From positions 16,157 to 80,156 of the forward strand of contig JADLEK010000052.1 of assembly GCA_020846135.1 (NCBI GenBank): a DNA stretch of 64,000 bases, read 5' to 3'. The notes beneath the pieces are model-generated. The model had not been told where the DNA came from. It did not search any database and saw nothing but the letters and a program-made list of their open reading frames with translations. Both the position numbers and the translations under genes were made by a program. Shown piece after piece: positions 55,115 through 63,893 of this stretch (its first letter is position 1; the number at the start of each line of letters is the position of its first letter). The stretch comes from Gammaproteobacteria bacterium (GTDB lineage: Bacteria; Pseudomonadota; Gammaproteobacteria; Competibacterales; Competibacteraceae).

Positions 55115-55266
55115 TTGGACTTGCCTTCATCGAGCAATTCCCGGATCACCATCTCGGCCCCGCATTGGGGACAGCGCGGCATGTTCTCAATGGGAATATA
55201 GATGATCTCGGTATGGCGACATCTTGGACACTGAACCTGCACCGGTTCGGCTTTATCGCGTTGCAT
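55111..55266 (-). CDS. Small zinc-ribbon protein behind argD
   Basis: A 51-residue protein with two CxxC pairs: VQCPRCRHTEIIYIP and MPRCPQCGAEMVI, a classic zinc-ribbon spacing. Ends RELLDEGKSN. GAGGAA lies 8 bp before the ATG, which is 14 bp after the argD stop, so it should be co-transcribed with argD. I cannot assign a role; nucleic-acid or protein binding is usual for such ribbons. The stop codon lies in repeat copy B, which raises the possibility that the original C-terminus was longer. Confidence 0.75.
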   Translation of the reverse strand: MQRDKAEPVQVQCPRCRHTEIIYIPIENMPRCPQCGAEMVIRELLDEGKSN

Positions 55267-55280
55267 AATCAATTCCTCGC

Positions 55281-56501
55281 CTATGCGGCGGTGGACAGCA
55301 AACGGGCAATGGCTTGTTCAAAGCGGTTTAGACCGGCTTCGATCAGGTCATCGGGAATGATCAGCGAAGGGGCCAGCCGGATCACGTCCGGCCCGGCCAC
55401 CAGAATCAGCAGCCCTTCATCGAGCGCCGCCTTGATGAAATCGCGGCTGCGGCCCCGCCAGGCGTCGATCAATTCGCAGCCTAGCAGCAAACCCATCCCG
55501 CGCACGTCCCGGAAGATGTTAAACCGCTGGTTGATCCGGCTTAATCCAGCCATGAACAGTTCATGCTTGCGGCGCACCCCGGCCAGCACGTCCGGATCGC
55601 TGAAAATCGCCAGGGCAGCATTCGCCACTGCACAGCCGAGCGGGTTGCCGCCGTAAGTGGTGCCGTGGGTGCCGACATTCAGACTCGCTGCGATGCTAGT
55701 TGTGGTGAGCATGGCGCTGATCGGAAAGCCGCCGCCGAGACCTTTGGCGGTGGTGAGAATATCGGGGATGACGCCATAGGCCATATAGGCGTAAAGCTGG
55801 CCGCTACGGCCATTGCCGCATTGCACTTCATCAAAAATCAGCAAGGCTTGACGCCGGCCGCACAATTCGCGGACGCCTTGCAAAAATTCCGGGGTCGCGC
55901 TGATCACGCCGCTTTCACCCAGCACCGGTTCAAGAATGACCGCACAGGTTCGATCCGAGATCGCGGCAGTGAAGGCCGCCAGATCGTTGAACGGAACATG
56001 GGTAATGCCCGGCGGCAGCGGCTCAAAGCCCTCGGTGTATTTGGGCTGGCCGCCGACGGTGACGGTGAACAGGGTGCGGCCATGAAACGATGGGGTGAAG
56101 GCGATGATCTCGCGCTTGTCCGGGGCAAAGTGATCGGCGGAATACTTCCGGGCCAGCTTGAGAGCGGCCTCATTGGCTTCGGCCCCGGAATTGGCGAAAA
56201 AGACCCGTTCGGCAAAAGTCAGTTCGCACAGTTGACGAGCCAGTTTCAGGGCTGGCTCATTGGTCAGCACGTTACTGACATGCCAGAGTTTTTGCGCCTG
56301 TTCGGTCAATGCCGTGACCAGCTTGGGATGCGCATGGCCTAGTCCGGTCACGGCGATGCCGCCGGCGAAGTCGAGGAATTCGCGCCCGTCCTGATCCCAC
56401 AGGCGAGAGCCTTCGCCGCGCACTGGCATGATCGCCGCCGGGGCGTAATTGGGAACCATGAAGGCATCAAACAGATCGCGGGTAACCGGGAGAGAATTCA
56501 T
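55281..56501 (-). CDS. argD: Acetylornithine/succinyldiaminopimelate aminotransferase
   Basis: PLP class III aminotransferase of the ArgD type, acting in arginine (and often lysine) synthesis. It is 406 residues, full length. N-terminal [54 protein letters not shown] (Asp pairing with the PLP ring), [13 protein letters not shown] (PLP lysine) and [17 protein letters not shown] are all present. Ornithine or 4-aminobutyrate transaminases are related, but the length and start fit ArgD. Followed by the small zinc-ribbon gene. Confidence 0.92.
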   Translation of the reverse strand: MNSLPVTRDLFDAFMVPNYAPAAIMPVRGEGSRLWDQDGREFLDFAGGIAVTGLGHAHPKLVTALTEQAQKLWHVSNVLTNEPALKLARQLCELTFAERVFFANSGAEANEAALKLARKYSADHFAPDKREIIAFTPSFHGRTLFTVTVGGQPKYTEGFEPLPPGITHVPFNDLAAFTAAISDRTCAVILEPVLGESGVISATPEFLQGVRELCGRRQALLIFDEVQCGNGRSGQLYAYMAYGVIPDILTTAKGLGGGFPISAMLTTTSIAASLNVGTHGTTYGGNPLGCAVANAALAIFSDPDVLAGVRRKHELFMAGLSRINQRFNIFRDVRGMGLLLGCELIDAWRGRSRDFIKAALDEGLLILVAGPDVIRLAPSLIIPDDLIEAGLNRFEQAIARLLSTAA

Positions 56502-56630
56502 CGGGAGGTAATCCTGAAGCGGAGTAGGTTAAAAATGTGCGGAGCAGCGTTGAAAAACCGGTTCAATCAGAAGAAATCATCAGGCCATTTTCCGATAAAA
56601 CCGGCTTATAACCGAAACTAGTTGATCAAA

Positions 56631-56987
56631 CTATTCGCATTCAGAAACGGCAATCTCGCAATTGTCATTGCCGCATTTTTCCATCGCCATGGTTTCAGCA
56701 GCATCCTTGGTTTTTCCCCATCCTGCTCCATAGAACTTCTTGGAGGAAGCATAGGCTCCACAGTTTTCAAACCAGGCGACGATTTCACAGCCATCATTGC
56801 CTGATTTTGAACACAGTCTCATCGCATCGCGTTTAGCTTCTTCCTTCGTATCCCGACCGGTAACCAGTCCATAACCTGGCTCGGTCAGTCCTTCCTCATC
56901 ATCAACAGCAATAGCCCCAACCGCAAAAGCACTGATCGGTAAAACCAGGCTTATTGCCAAGCTGAACAATTGCATTTTCCGAATCAT
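56631..56987 (-). CDS. DUF4189-like small exported protein
   Basis: Start ATG at 56987 behind GAGGAGG; 118 residues. Signal peptide (FSLAISLVLPISAFA) followed by the DUF4189 layout: GAIAVDDEEG, KRDAMRLCSKSGNDGCEIVAWF, and AAETMAMEKCGNDNCEIAVSEC, i.e. two cysteine-paired repeats of an A-x-A-C-G-x-x-C type. Members are periplasmic or secreted and have no firm function. First (most downstream) of four neighbouring small exported proteins on the minus strand. Confidence 0.8.
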   Translation of the reverse strand: MIRKMQLFSLAISLVLPISAFAVGAIAVDDEEGLTEPGYGLVTGRDTKEEAKRDAMRLCSKSGNDGCEIVAWFENCGAYASSKKFYGAGWGKTKDAAETMAMEKCGNDNCEIAVSECE

Positions 56988-57054
56988 CACTACTTTCCTC
57001 CTCAGGTTGGACTGGTTTTACTCTGGATTAGCCTTCATTTGATCAGCAGAATAA

Positions 57055-57648
57055 TTAACGAGTAAGATTCCAGTCCGTCTTATCTTTCTCGCCTTCGTCA
57101 CGATACCAACCGCTTAACGCCTTACCATCATCCGCAATTTTCCATTGCAGATCGCCTCGACTTTCATCACCTTTACCGACCTTTGGACGCTGCCACCATT
57201 TGGCTTTAATGGTCTTCCCTTCAATAACGCCCTCAAGCTTTCCATCTTGTGTGACGTCATCATCGTCGGTGTACTGGAAAGCGCCCGTAATTTTGTTGCC
57301 CGTCTGTTCGATGGTCACGTCGCCTACCAGGTTGGATGACCATGTTCCGCTGAGGCTGGCCGCCGTTGCTGCGGGGGCGGCAGGGGTCGCTGCCGGGGTA
57401 GCGGGAGCCGTGACCGTCGGGGTTGCTGCTGAGGTCACCGGAACAGCCGCTGCTGGAGTCGCCGCTGCTGGAGTCGCCGGAACAGCCGCTGCTGGAGTCA
57501 CCACTGCTGGAGTTGCCGCCGCCGGTGCAGCGGGAACAGCGGCGACTGGCGCTGCCGGAGTCGCCGCCGGCGTTTCGGGACTTCCCGCAGCATAAACAGT
57601 ACCGCAGGTGACCAACACACTGATCGTGCTTAACAAAATCTTACGCAT
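57055..57648 (-). CDS. Exported protein with Ala/Pro/Thr linker and beta domain
   Basis: 197 residues: signal peptide (LLSTISVLVTCGTVYA), an Ala-Pro-Thr-Val low-complexity region (about 22-95) built of near-repeats such as PAAATPA, then a C-terminal domain of about 100 residues (LSGTWSSNLVGDVTIEQTGN ... GKLEGVIEGKTIKAKWWQRP ... LSGWYRDEGEKDKTDWNLTR). The latter is strand-rich and resembles small ligand-binding barrel proteins of the lipocalin/avidin kind. GAGGAAA precedes the ATG. No function recognised. Confidence 0.75.
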   Translation of the reverse strand: MRKILLSTISVLVTCGTVYAAGSPETPAATPAAPVAAVPAAPAAATPAVVTPAAAVPATPAAATPAAAVPVTSAATPTVTAPATPAATPAAPAATAASLSGTWSSNLVGDVTIEQTGNKITGAFQYTDDDDVTQDGKLEGVIEGKTIKAKWWQRPKVGKGDESRGDLQWKIADDGKALSGWYRDEGEKDKTDWNLTR

Positions 57649-57757
57649 CTCATTATTTCCTCATGGATTAACCGTGGTTCAGAATCGGACACAGGTTCAG
57701 ACTTTGTAGCTTTGGCGTACCTGTCGGGTACTCAGCGCCAGTACCCGATTGACGCTG

Positions 57758-58024
57758 TTACTTCCAGCCTGCCTGGGCATCGCACTCTTTTTCTTCCTTC
57801 GGGTGAGTTTTTTCCCACTGACTGATGGATTGCGTTTCGTTCGAGCTCATCTTTTCATTCATACATGTGCAATATTTTTCGACTACTTCCGGCGGTTTGC
57901 CGGCATCCTTGTTGTCCTTCGCGCACTGAGCAATCTATTTGGCGTCATCCGCATCCGCCGCAAAGGCTAGACCGCTGATCGTAACGGAGGCGATCAGAAA
58001 GAGGGTACTGAGTTTTACGTTCAT
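57758..58024 (-). pseudogene. Small exported Cys-protein gene interrupted by TAG
   Basis: The frame from ATG 58024 encodes a signal peptide (STLFLIASVTISGLAFA), then ADADDAK and a TAG at codon 30 (57935-57937). After it the same frame continues intact for 58 codons to TAA 57758: IAQCAKDNKDAGKPPEVVEK, YCTCMNEKMSSNETQ, ending ECDAQAGWK. The clean downstream frame suggests a recent nonsense change, a sequencing error, or stop readthrough. The residues resemble other small Cys-pair secreted proteins. GGAGAC precedes the ATG. Without readthrough, only a signal-peptide stub is made. Confidence 0.7.
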
Positions 58025-58069
58025 GCAAGTCTCCTGCTGTGGGTTAAAAAAAGATCGAGTGCTTTTGCT

Positions 58070-58690
58070 TCAGTCTGGGCAATGGAGATACTCTGATTGG
58101 AGACTTTTCCAAGCGGTTGCAGCGCCAAAGTCTTTAATTAATGCCTCCTTATGTGGGTTGCCGGTGAACGCTTTAATGCCGTGTAGAATCATGTAGCTTG
58201 GATAATAGTTAGGCGCGCCGACTTTTTCCACTTCATCACATAACTTTTCAACCAGCGCCGGATCAGGATTTTTTGTTAATGGATCAAGCGCTTCGCTGAA
58301 TTTTGCCTTTTTGCCTTCCGGCATGGCGGCGAAAGTGTTGGTGATCAGGATGGTTCTGGCTTGCGCTGCGCTCTCGTCGGTGATTCGATCCGCGTCAAAC
58401 CATGAATACATACCCGCCAGAACGAACAATCTGACCGCTAAATTGTAGTTATCCTGTGCAACGCATGCTTCAACGCCTTTATACAAATCAGGGGGCGTAA
58501 AGGTATTTTTCGCTTCAGCCAGAGGAATGCAACCGATGGTTTGGGTCGAAGCAAGACTCCCTTCTACCCAGTGTTTTTTAACATTTCCGCTCTGTCGGGT
58601 GAGAATTTTTGGTGATTCCATGGTCTGGGCTAAAACCATAGTAGAAAGAAATAACAGGACAAAAAAGAGTGATTTTATGGTTTGAAACAC
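58070..58690 (-). CDS. Exported protein of unknown function
   Basis: 206 residues from a GTG at 58690. Signal peptide (FFVLLFLSTMVLA), then a mainly helical domain with TIGCIPLAEAKNTFTPPDLY, GVEACVAQDNYNLAVRLFVL and TNTFAAMPEGKKAKFSE. Two or three cysteines could form disulfides. No family recognised. It is the most upstream of the four exported-protein genes on this strand; the 34-bp repeat (58695-58728) lies directly before the start. Confidence 0.7.
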   Translation of the reverse strand: MFQTIKSLFFVLLFLSTMVLAQTMESPKILTRQSGNVKKHWVEGSLASTQTIGCIPLAEAKNTFTPPDLYKGVEACVAQDNYNLAVRLFVLAGMYSWFDADRITDESAAQARTILITNTFAAMPEGKKAKFSEALDPLTKNPDPALVEKLCDEVEKVGAPNYYPSYMILHGIKAFTGNPHKEALIKDFGAATAWKSLQSEYLHCPD

Positions 58691-58694
58691 TATA

Positions 58695-58728
58695 GTTTTC
58701 CCAATAGTAATTTCGATATTGTCGCCGA
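58695..58728 (+). repeat. 34-bp diverged repeat, copy 2
   Basis: GTTTTCCCAATAGT...GTCGCCGA, 28 of 34 positions shared with 43243-43276. It lies immediately before the GTG start of the exported-protein gene. Confidence 0.55.
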
Positions 58729-59028
58729 TAAAAATAATTAGAGAAATTGTTTTTGATCTACTGAAAATTTTACGCTAACTGTCCGCCTTTGCCTACTTGG
58801 TTAACCGACGGTTTCACCCCGACACCCCTCCTGCCCGCTTGCTCGTCGCCGCTGCCGCCATCGGACCGCGACCTCAGCCGTTGATTCGACCATCTCGGCC
58901 ATGGGCAATAGCGCTTGGCTGGCCTCGGTCAATGCCAGCTCCAACTTATAGTTAGCGTGTCGGGTTTCAGTGATTGGCTTGTAACCGGACATTTTCTATA
59001 ACGACATCCACCAAGAAGGTAATTCAAG
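58729..59028. other. Divergent spacer before GntP-like gene
   Basis: A 63-codon minus-strand frame (58801-58992, with ELALTEASQALLPMAEMVES) is present but has no family match and a weak start; it may be a relic. The rest is AT-rich. AAGGT at about 59016 serves the permease ATG. Confidence 0.5.
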
Positions 59029-60423
59029 ATGAGTTTCCTGATCGTCATCGGGGCGCTGGTTCTGTTGATGTATGTGGCCTACAAGGGCCATAGCGTAGTG
59101 CTGTTCGCGCCAGTCGCCGCCTTGCTGGCGGTGTTGCTGACCGAACCGACCCTGGTCGCGCCCATGTATCTGGGCGTGTTCATGGACAAGATGGTCAGCT
59201 TTGTCAAATTGTACTTCCCGGTATTCATGCTGGGAGCAGTCTTTGGCAAGGTAATCGAGTTATCCGGCTACTCAAAATCCATCGTTTCAGCGGTGGTCGG
59301 CGCTATTGGCCACCAGCGGGCGATGCTGGCGATTGTCGCCGTGTGTGCGATTCTGACCTACGGCGGTGTCTCGCTGTTCGTAGTGGTGTTCGCGGTCTAC
59401 CCGTTCGCATCGGAGCTGTTCCGGCAGACCCACATCCCGAAACGGCTGATTCCTGGCACCATTGCCCTCGGCGCATTCACCTTCACCATGGACGCGCTGC
59501 CCGGCACCCCGCAGATTCAGAACATCATTCCAACCGCGTTTTTCAATACCACTACTTGGGCCGCACCGTGGCTGGGCGTAGTGGGCGCAATTTTCATTTT
59601 CACTACGGGTATGGCCTATCTAGGATGGCAACGCCGTCGCGCCGAGACGGCTGGCGAAGACTACGGGATCAATCTGATCAACGAGCCGGAGCCGTTCACC
59701 CACGAGAAACTGCCCAATCCGATCCTGGCGATTACCCCGCTGTTTCTGGTCGGGATCCTGAACTATGTGTTTACCCAACTGGTGCCGATGGTGTATGGCG
59801 ACAAGTTCGAGTTGACCATGACCGGGATCGGGGCCAAACCAGTCCTGTTTGAAATCGGTAAGGTTGCTGCGATCTGGGCGGTGCAAGCGGCGCTGCTGGT
59901 CGGCATTCTGTTCGTGATCGTCACCGCCTGGAGACCCATCAAGGAGCGCTTCGCTGAAGGGGCCAAGGCGGCGGTCGGCGGATCGCTGCTGGCGTCGATG
60001 AATACCGCTTCGGAATACGGCTTTGGCGGGATCATCGCTTCGTTGCCGGGCTTCCTGGTAGTCGCTGATGCCTTGCGTTCGATTCCCAACCCACTGGTTA
60101 ACGAAGCCATTACCGTAACGACACTGGCCGGCATCACCGGCTCAGCGTCCGGCGGGTTAAGCATCGCGCTCGCCACGATGTCCAGCTACTTCATCGAAGT
60201 CGCCAACGCCTCCGGCATTCCGCTGGAGGTGTTGCACCGGGTGTCCTCAATGGCCAGCGGCGGCATGGATACCCTGCCGCATAATGGCGCGGTTATTACC
60301 CTGCTGGCGGTGACCGGCCTGACGCATCGACAGTCCTACAAGGACATCTTCGCCATTACCCTCATCAAGACCAGCGCCGTCTTCGTGGTCATCGCCTTCT
60401 ATTATCTGACCGGCATTTACTGA
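59029..60423 (+). CDS. GntP family organic acid:H+ symporter
   Basis: Inner-membrane permease with about 12 hydrophobic segments in 464 residues. Family marks include GGVSLFVVVFAVYPFASELF and ALGAFTFTMDALPGTPQIQN. Members carry gluconate, 3-hydroxybutyrate or short carboxylates. Because the next gene is a CoA-transferase, a C3-C4 hydroxy- or keto-acid is the better guess than gluconate. The two genes are 67 bp apart on the same strand. Confidence 0.9.
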   Translation: MSFLIVIGALVLLMYVAYKGHSVVLFAPVAALLAVLLTEPTLVAPMYLGVFMDKMVSFVKLYFPVFMLGAVFGKVIELSGYSKSIVSAVVGAIGHQRAMLAIVAVCAILTYGGVSLFVVVFAVYPFASELFRQTHIPKRLIPGTIALGAFTFTMDALPGTPQIQNIIPTAFFNTTTWAAPWLGVVGAIFIFTTGMAYLGWQRRRAETAGEDYGINLINEPEPFTHEKLPNPILAITPLFLVGILNYVFTQLVPMVYGDKFELTMTGIGAKPVLFEIGKVAAIWAVQAALLVGILFVIVTAWRPIKERFAEGAKAAVGGSLLASMNTASEYGFGGIIASLPGFLVVADALRSIPNPLVNEAITVTTLAGITGSASGGLSIALATMSSYFIEVANASGIPLEVLHRVSSMASGGMDTLPHNGAVITLLAVTGLTHRQSYKDIFAITLIKTSAVFVVIAFYYLTGIY

Positions 60424-60490
60424 ACAGGCTCATACCGGAGCGTGACGATGGCGTTATGCCCTGTTTATCGCACCATGGAGAAATAACAAG

Positions 60491-62494
60491 ATGCTGCATC
60501 CCCTGCTTGCTTCACTCCGCATTCCCGAACGCGGCAAAGTGGTCAGCGCCCGCGAGGCGGTTACGCTGGTTCGGACCGGCGATACGGTGGCGACCAGCGG
60601 CTTTGTCGGCACCGGCTTTGCCGAACATATCGCGATAGCTATTGAAGAGCTGTTTCTGGAGCCGGATACTGATCCGGCTTCGCCCGGTCTGGGCAAACCG
60701 CGCAACCTGACCCTGGTTTACGCCGCCGGTCAGGGTGACGGCGAAGATCGGGGACTCAACCATCTGGGCCATGAAGGGCTGGTCGGGCGGGTCATCGGTG
60801 GTCACTGGGATCTGGTCCCGAAGCTGCAAGCCCTGGCGGTCGCCAATAAGATCGAGGCGTACAACCTGCCACAGGGAGTGATTACCCACCTGTACCGCGA
60901 CATTGCCGCAGGCAAGCCCGGCACCTTGACCCGGGTGGGTCTCGGCACCTTCGTTGATCCGCGTTATGGCGGCGGCAAGCTCAACGCCATAACCCAGAAG
61001 GATTTGGTGCGGGTGATGACTATTGACGATCGTGAATACCTGTTTTATCAGGCGTTTCCGATCAATGTCGGGATCATCCGCGCCACCACCGCCGACATTG
61101 ACGGCAATCTGAGCATGGAGAAAGAGGCGCTGACTTTGGAATCGCTGGCGATTGCCACCGCCGTCCGCAATTCCGGTGGCATCGTCATCGCCCAGGTCGA
61201 GCGGGTCGCCGAGCGTGGCATTCTCAAACCGAAAGACGTGCGAGTGCCGGGGATTCTGGTCGATTGTATCGTGGCGTCGCCGCCGGAAAATCACTGGCAA
61301 ACCTTTTCGACCCCCTACAACCCGGCCTTTTCCGGCGAAATCAAGGTGCCGCTGGCCTCGATCCCGCCGATGCCGATGAGCGAGCGGAAAATTATTGCCC
61401 GGCGGGCGGCAATGGAACTGGTGCCCAATGCCATTGTGAATCTGGGGATTGGCGTCCCGGAAGGCGTCGCCAGCGTTGCCGCCGAGGAAAAGATTATCGA
61501 CTTGCTGACCATGACCGCCGAACCGGGCGTGATTGGCGGCATTCCCGCAGGCGGGCTGGATTTTGGCGCATCGACCAATGTTCAGGCGATCATTGACCAG
61601 CCCAACCAGTTTGATTTTTACGATGGCGGCGGCTTGGATATTGCGGTGCTGGGACTGGCCGAAGTGGATCGGCACGGCAATTTGAACGTGTCGAAATTTG
61701 GCCCCAGGATTGCCGGGGCGGGTGGGTTCATCAACATCAGTCAAAACTCCCGGAAAGTGGTGTTCGCCGGAGCATTTACCGCCGGCGGGCTGGAGATCGC
61801 GGTCGAGCAGGGGCAGTTGCAGATTCGCCATGAAGGGAAAAGCCACAAGTTCGTAGCTGAAGTCGAGCAGCGCACCTTCAGCGGCGAAGTTGCTAGCCGT
61901 CATCAGCAACCGGTGTTGTACGTCACCGAACGTGCGGTGTTTCGCCTGACCGCTGAGGGGCCGGAACTGATCGAGATTGCGCCGGGCATTGATTTGGAGC
62001 GGGACGTACTGGGACAAATGGGCTTCCAGCCCCGGGTCAGTCCGCAGCTTCGGTTGATGGATGCGCGGATTTTTGGCGACGGACCAATGGGCCTGCGCGA
62101 CCTGCTGCTGGAACAACCGCTGGAGAAACGGCTGTCCTATGATGCGGCTAAGAACTGGTTTTTCCTGAATTTCGAGGGACTGGCAGTGCGCAGTCACGCG
62201 GACATCGCTCGGATTCGGGTGGCGGTCGATGCGCAACTGGCACCGTTGGGCAAGAAGGCGTTCGCGATTGTCAATTACGACAATTTCTCGATCAGCCCGG
62301 AATTACTGAATGATTACATGGATATGGTGCGGGAGGTGGTGCAGCGCTATTACGTCGGGGTGACCCGCTACACAACCAGCGCCTTCCTGCGCGCCCGGCT
62401 GGGCGATGCGCTGCGTGAACGCGATCTCTCGCCCCATTTGTATGAAACTGCGGCGGAAGCGGCGGCGCGGCTGGACCCGTCCAAGGGAGGCTGA
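60491..62494 (+). CDS. Acyl-CoA:acid CoA-transferase (YdiF/propionate type)
   Basis: Family I CoA-transferase that moves CoA between short organic acids. Both subunit-like halves are in one chain: the alpha half (about 15-285, [19 protein letters not shown]) and the beta half (about 300-540, [18 protein letters not shown] and [20 protein letters not shown] with the catalytic Glu). At 667 residues it is about 130 longer than YdiF; the added C-terminal region (about 545-667) includes [23 protein letters not shown] precedes the ATG. With the GntP-like permease it would import and activate an acid such as 3-hydroxybutyrate, acetoacetate or propionate; the choice is inference. Confidence 0.88.
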   Translation: MLHPLLASLRIPERGKVVSAREAVTLVRTGDTVATSGFVGTGFAEHIAIAIEELFLEPDTDPASPGLGKPRNLTLVYAAGQGDGEDRGLNHLGHEGLVGRVIGGHWDLVPKLQALAVANKIEAYNLPQGVITHLYRDIAAGKPGTLTRVGLGTFVDPRYGGGKLNAITQKDLVRVMTIDDREYLFYQAFPINVGIIRATTADIDGNLSMEKEALTLESLAIATAVRNSGGIVIAQVERVAERGILKPKDVRVPGILVDCIVASPPENHWQTFSTPYNPAFSGEIKVPLASIPPMPMSERKIIARRAAMELVPNAIVNLGIGVPEGVASVAAEEKIIDLLTMTAEPGVIGGIPAGGLDFGASTNVQAIIDQPNQFDFYDGGGLDIAVLGLAEVDRHGNLNVSKFGPRIAGAGGFINISQNSRKVVFAGAFTAGGLEIAVEQGQLQIRHEGKSHKFVAEVEQRTFSGEVASRHQQPVLYVTERAVFRLTAEGPELIEIAPGIDLERDVLGQMGFQPRVSPQLRLMDARIFGDGPMGLRDLLLEQPLEKRLSYDAAKNWFFLNFEGLAVRSHADIARIRVAVDAQLAPLGKKAFAIVNYDNFSISPELLNDYMDMVREVVQRYYVGVTRYTTSAFLRARLGDALRERDLSPHLYETAAEAAARLDPSKGG

Positions 62495-62552
62495 GAGCTG
62501 TCAACCGCTTTACCCCTGGCCTAAAGGCCGATCCCTCTTACGGAGAATTTTC

Positions 62553-63665
62553 ATGACCCATCAGTTACTCCATCCCGCCCTGCAAAAGCAGGCGGCTGTC
62601 CAGCGTCGTTTGTTGCGCTGGTTAAGCCTGCTGCTGTTTCTCACGGCGGCCAGCTCCACGCTGTTTTTTACGGTGAGGGCCTTCGCCAGTGGGCAAGTGG
62701 CCGATCTGTTGTTGTTGGCGCTGATGGGTTTGATCCTGTTGCCGATCATGGCGCTGCTGGGCGGGCTGGTTTGGTATCTGGGGCGCTGGCAAACCCGGCG
62801 GTTCAATACCGCGAATCACCTATTGCGCGAGTGCACGCCAGTCATGGCCCGGCTGACCCCGACGGGGCTGGGGGCTGGCCGCAACAGCACTCTGGTCGCG
62901 ATAGAACCGCTGGGCGGCAAGCCGGCAGCGCCGCTTTATGCGCTGATTCAAACGACGTTTCGCGCCAACCGCCTGCTGCGCCATGAACTGACGATCCGGT
63001 GGCATTGCCGGGACCTAAAGCCGGGCAGCAATCTGGTTGCGCTTCATGAGGACGCGCTCCTGTACGGTCAGATCATCGATTGGCCAACGCATTACCGGCA
63101 AATGCGTCGGGTGATGGTCGGGGCGATAGTGGCGATAGCGGTGATCGTCGTGGTTCTGGCAACGCTGGCGGTGGGCGATTATGGTCGGTATCGCCAGTTT
63201 GAACAGGAGTTGCAGTGGGCTGAAGCCAGTCGCAGTTGGTCACAGGCGTCGGGGAGGGTCGAACGGGTTGAGTTGATCACCGGAACCGTGGCCAAAGGTA
63301 AAAGCCAGGTCCCGGCTTATCAGGCGCACATTGAGTTTACTTACGCGGTTGCGGACATAGCGCAGCGTGGCGATACCCTGTATTTCTGCAACCGGCTGGC
63401 CGACGACCGCCCGAGCGCCGAAGCCTGGCTGGCGAAATATCCGGCGGGTTCGCCGGTCGCGGTGCATTACGACCCGGCTGATCCGGCCCGTGCGGTACTC
63501 GCTGCCGGAGTGACGACCGCTTGCGCATCGGCGATGGAAGAACAGCGTCTGGAGGTGATTTTGTTCAGTGTAGTAACGGGTTTGCTATTGGTGTTGGGGT
63601 TGGTTATGGGGAGTGAGTGGCGCAAATACGGCCAGCTGAATGCTGCAATTAACCGGAGCTACTGA
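62553..63665 (+). CDS. DUF3592-like membrane protein
   Basis: 370 residues from ATG 62553 (CGGAGAA before it). Two helices at about 26-75, a soluble part, another helix near 190-210, a DUF3592-like periplasmic/extracellular domain (about 225-340, with GRVERVELI, IEFTYAVAD and VAVHYDPADPARAVL) and a last helix near 345-365. Role unknown. The frame extends upstream to 62406 inside the CoA-transferase gene, but the ribosome site and helix layout favour 62553. It ends the plus-strand series. Confidence 0.85.
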   Translation: MTHQLLHPALQKQAAVQRRLLRWLSLLLFLTAASSTLFFTVRAFASGQVADLLLLALMGLILLPIMALLGGLVWYLGRWQTRRFNTANHLLRECTPVMARLTPTGLGAGRNSTLVAIEPLGGKPAAPLYALIQTTFRANRLLRHELTIRWHCRDLKPGSNLVALHEDALLYGQIIDWPTHYRQMRRVMVGAIVAIAVIVVVLATLAVGDYGRYRQFEQELQWAEASRSWSQASGRVERVELITGTVAKGKSQVPAYQAHIEFTYAVADIAQRGDTLYFCNRLADDRPSAEAWLAKYPAGSPVAVHYDPADPARAVLAAGVTTACASAMEEQRLEVILFSVVTGLLLVLGLVMGSEWRKYGQLNAAINRSY

Positions 63666-63699
63666 AAAAACCTTGTTTCCACAAAGGGCTGGCTACCCA

Positions 63700-63749
63700 G
63701 GTAGAGCAGGCGTCCCGCCTGCTTAAACCGGCCAGAGGCCGGTTCTACC
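63700..63749. repeat. Double-hairpin (three-way) intergenic repeat
   Basis: GGTAG and CTACC ends enclose hairpins GCAGGCG-TCC-CGCCTGC and AACCGGCC-AGA-GGCCGGTT. It has the same architecture as 30386-30456 but a different sequence. Confidence 0.85.
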
Positions 63750-63840
63750 GTGGGGTTTCCGGTCAGCCGCTAAATACGAGGTTAGCCCGTCTCCGGCATT
63801 GATTTTGCTGGAAATTATCAATAAAATCCTGGCAAAAACT

Positions 63841-63893
63841 CCAAAAATTGGTTATGCAGCGTCGCTGCTGCGCCACTGACGCATAACAAGTTG
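63841..63893 (+). repeat. 53-bp palindromic element, copy 2
   Basis: CCAAAAATTGGTTATGCAGC...GCATAACAAGTTG; inverted relative to copy 1 at 29324-29376, with about 6 differences. Confidence 0.8.

Noticed and set aside
57420..57560. Tandem GCTGGAGT-like repeats considered as CRISPR
   Set aside because: They encode the Ala/Pro/Thr linker of an exported protein and have no spacers.
58801..58992. 63-codon minus-strand frame
   Set aside because: Could be a relic, but no family recognised and start signal weak; not listed as a gene.
60512..62236. 574-codon minus-strand frame opposite the CoA-transferase
   Set aside because: Antisense shadow of a well-supported gene.
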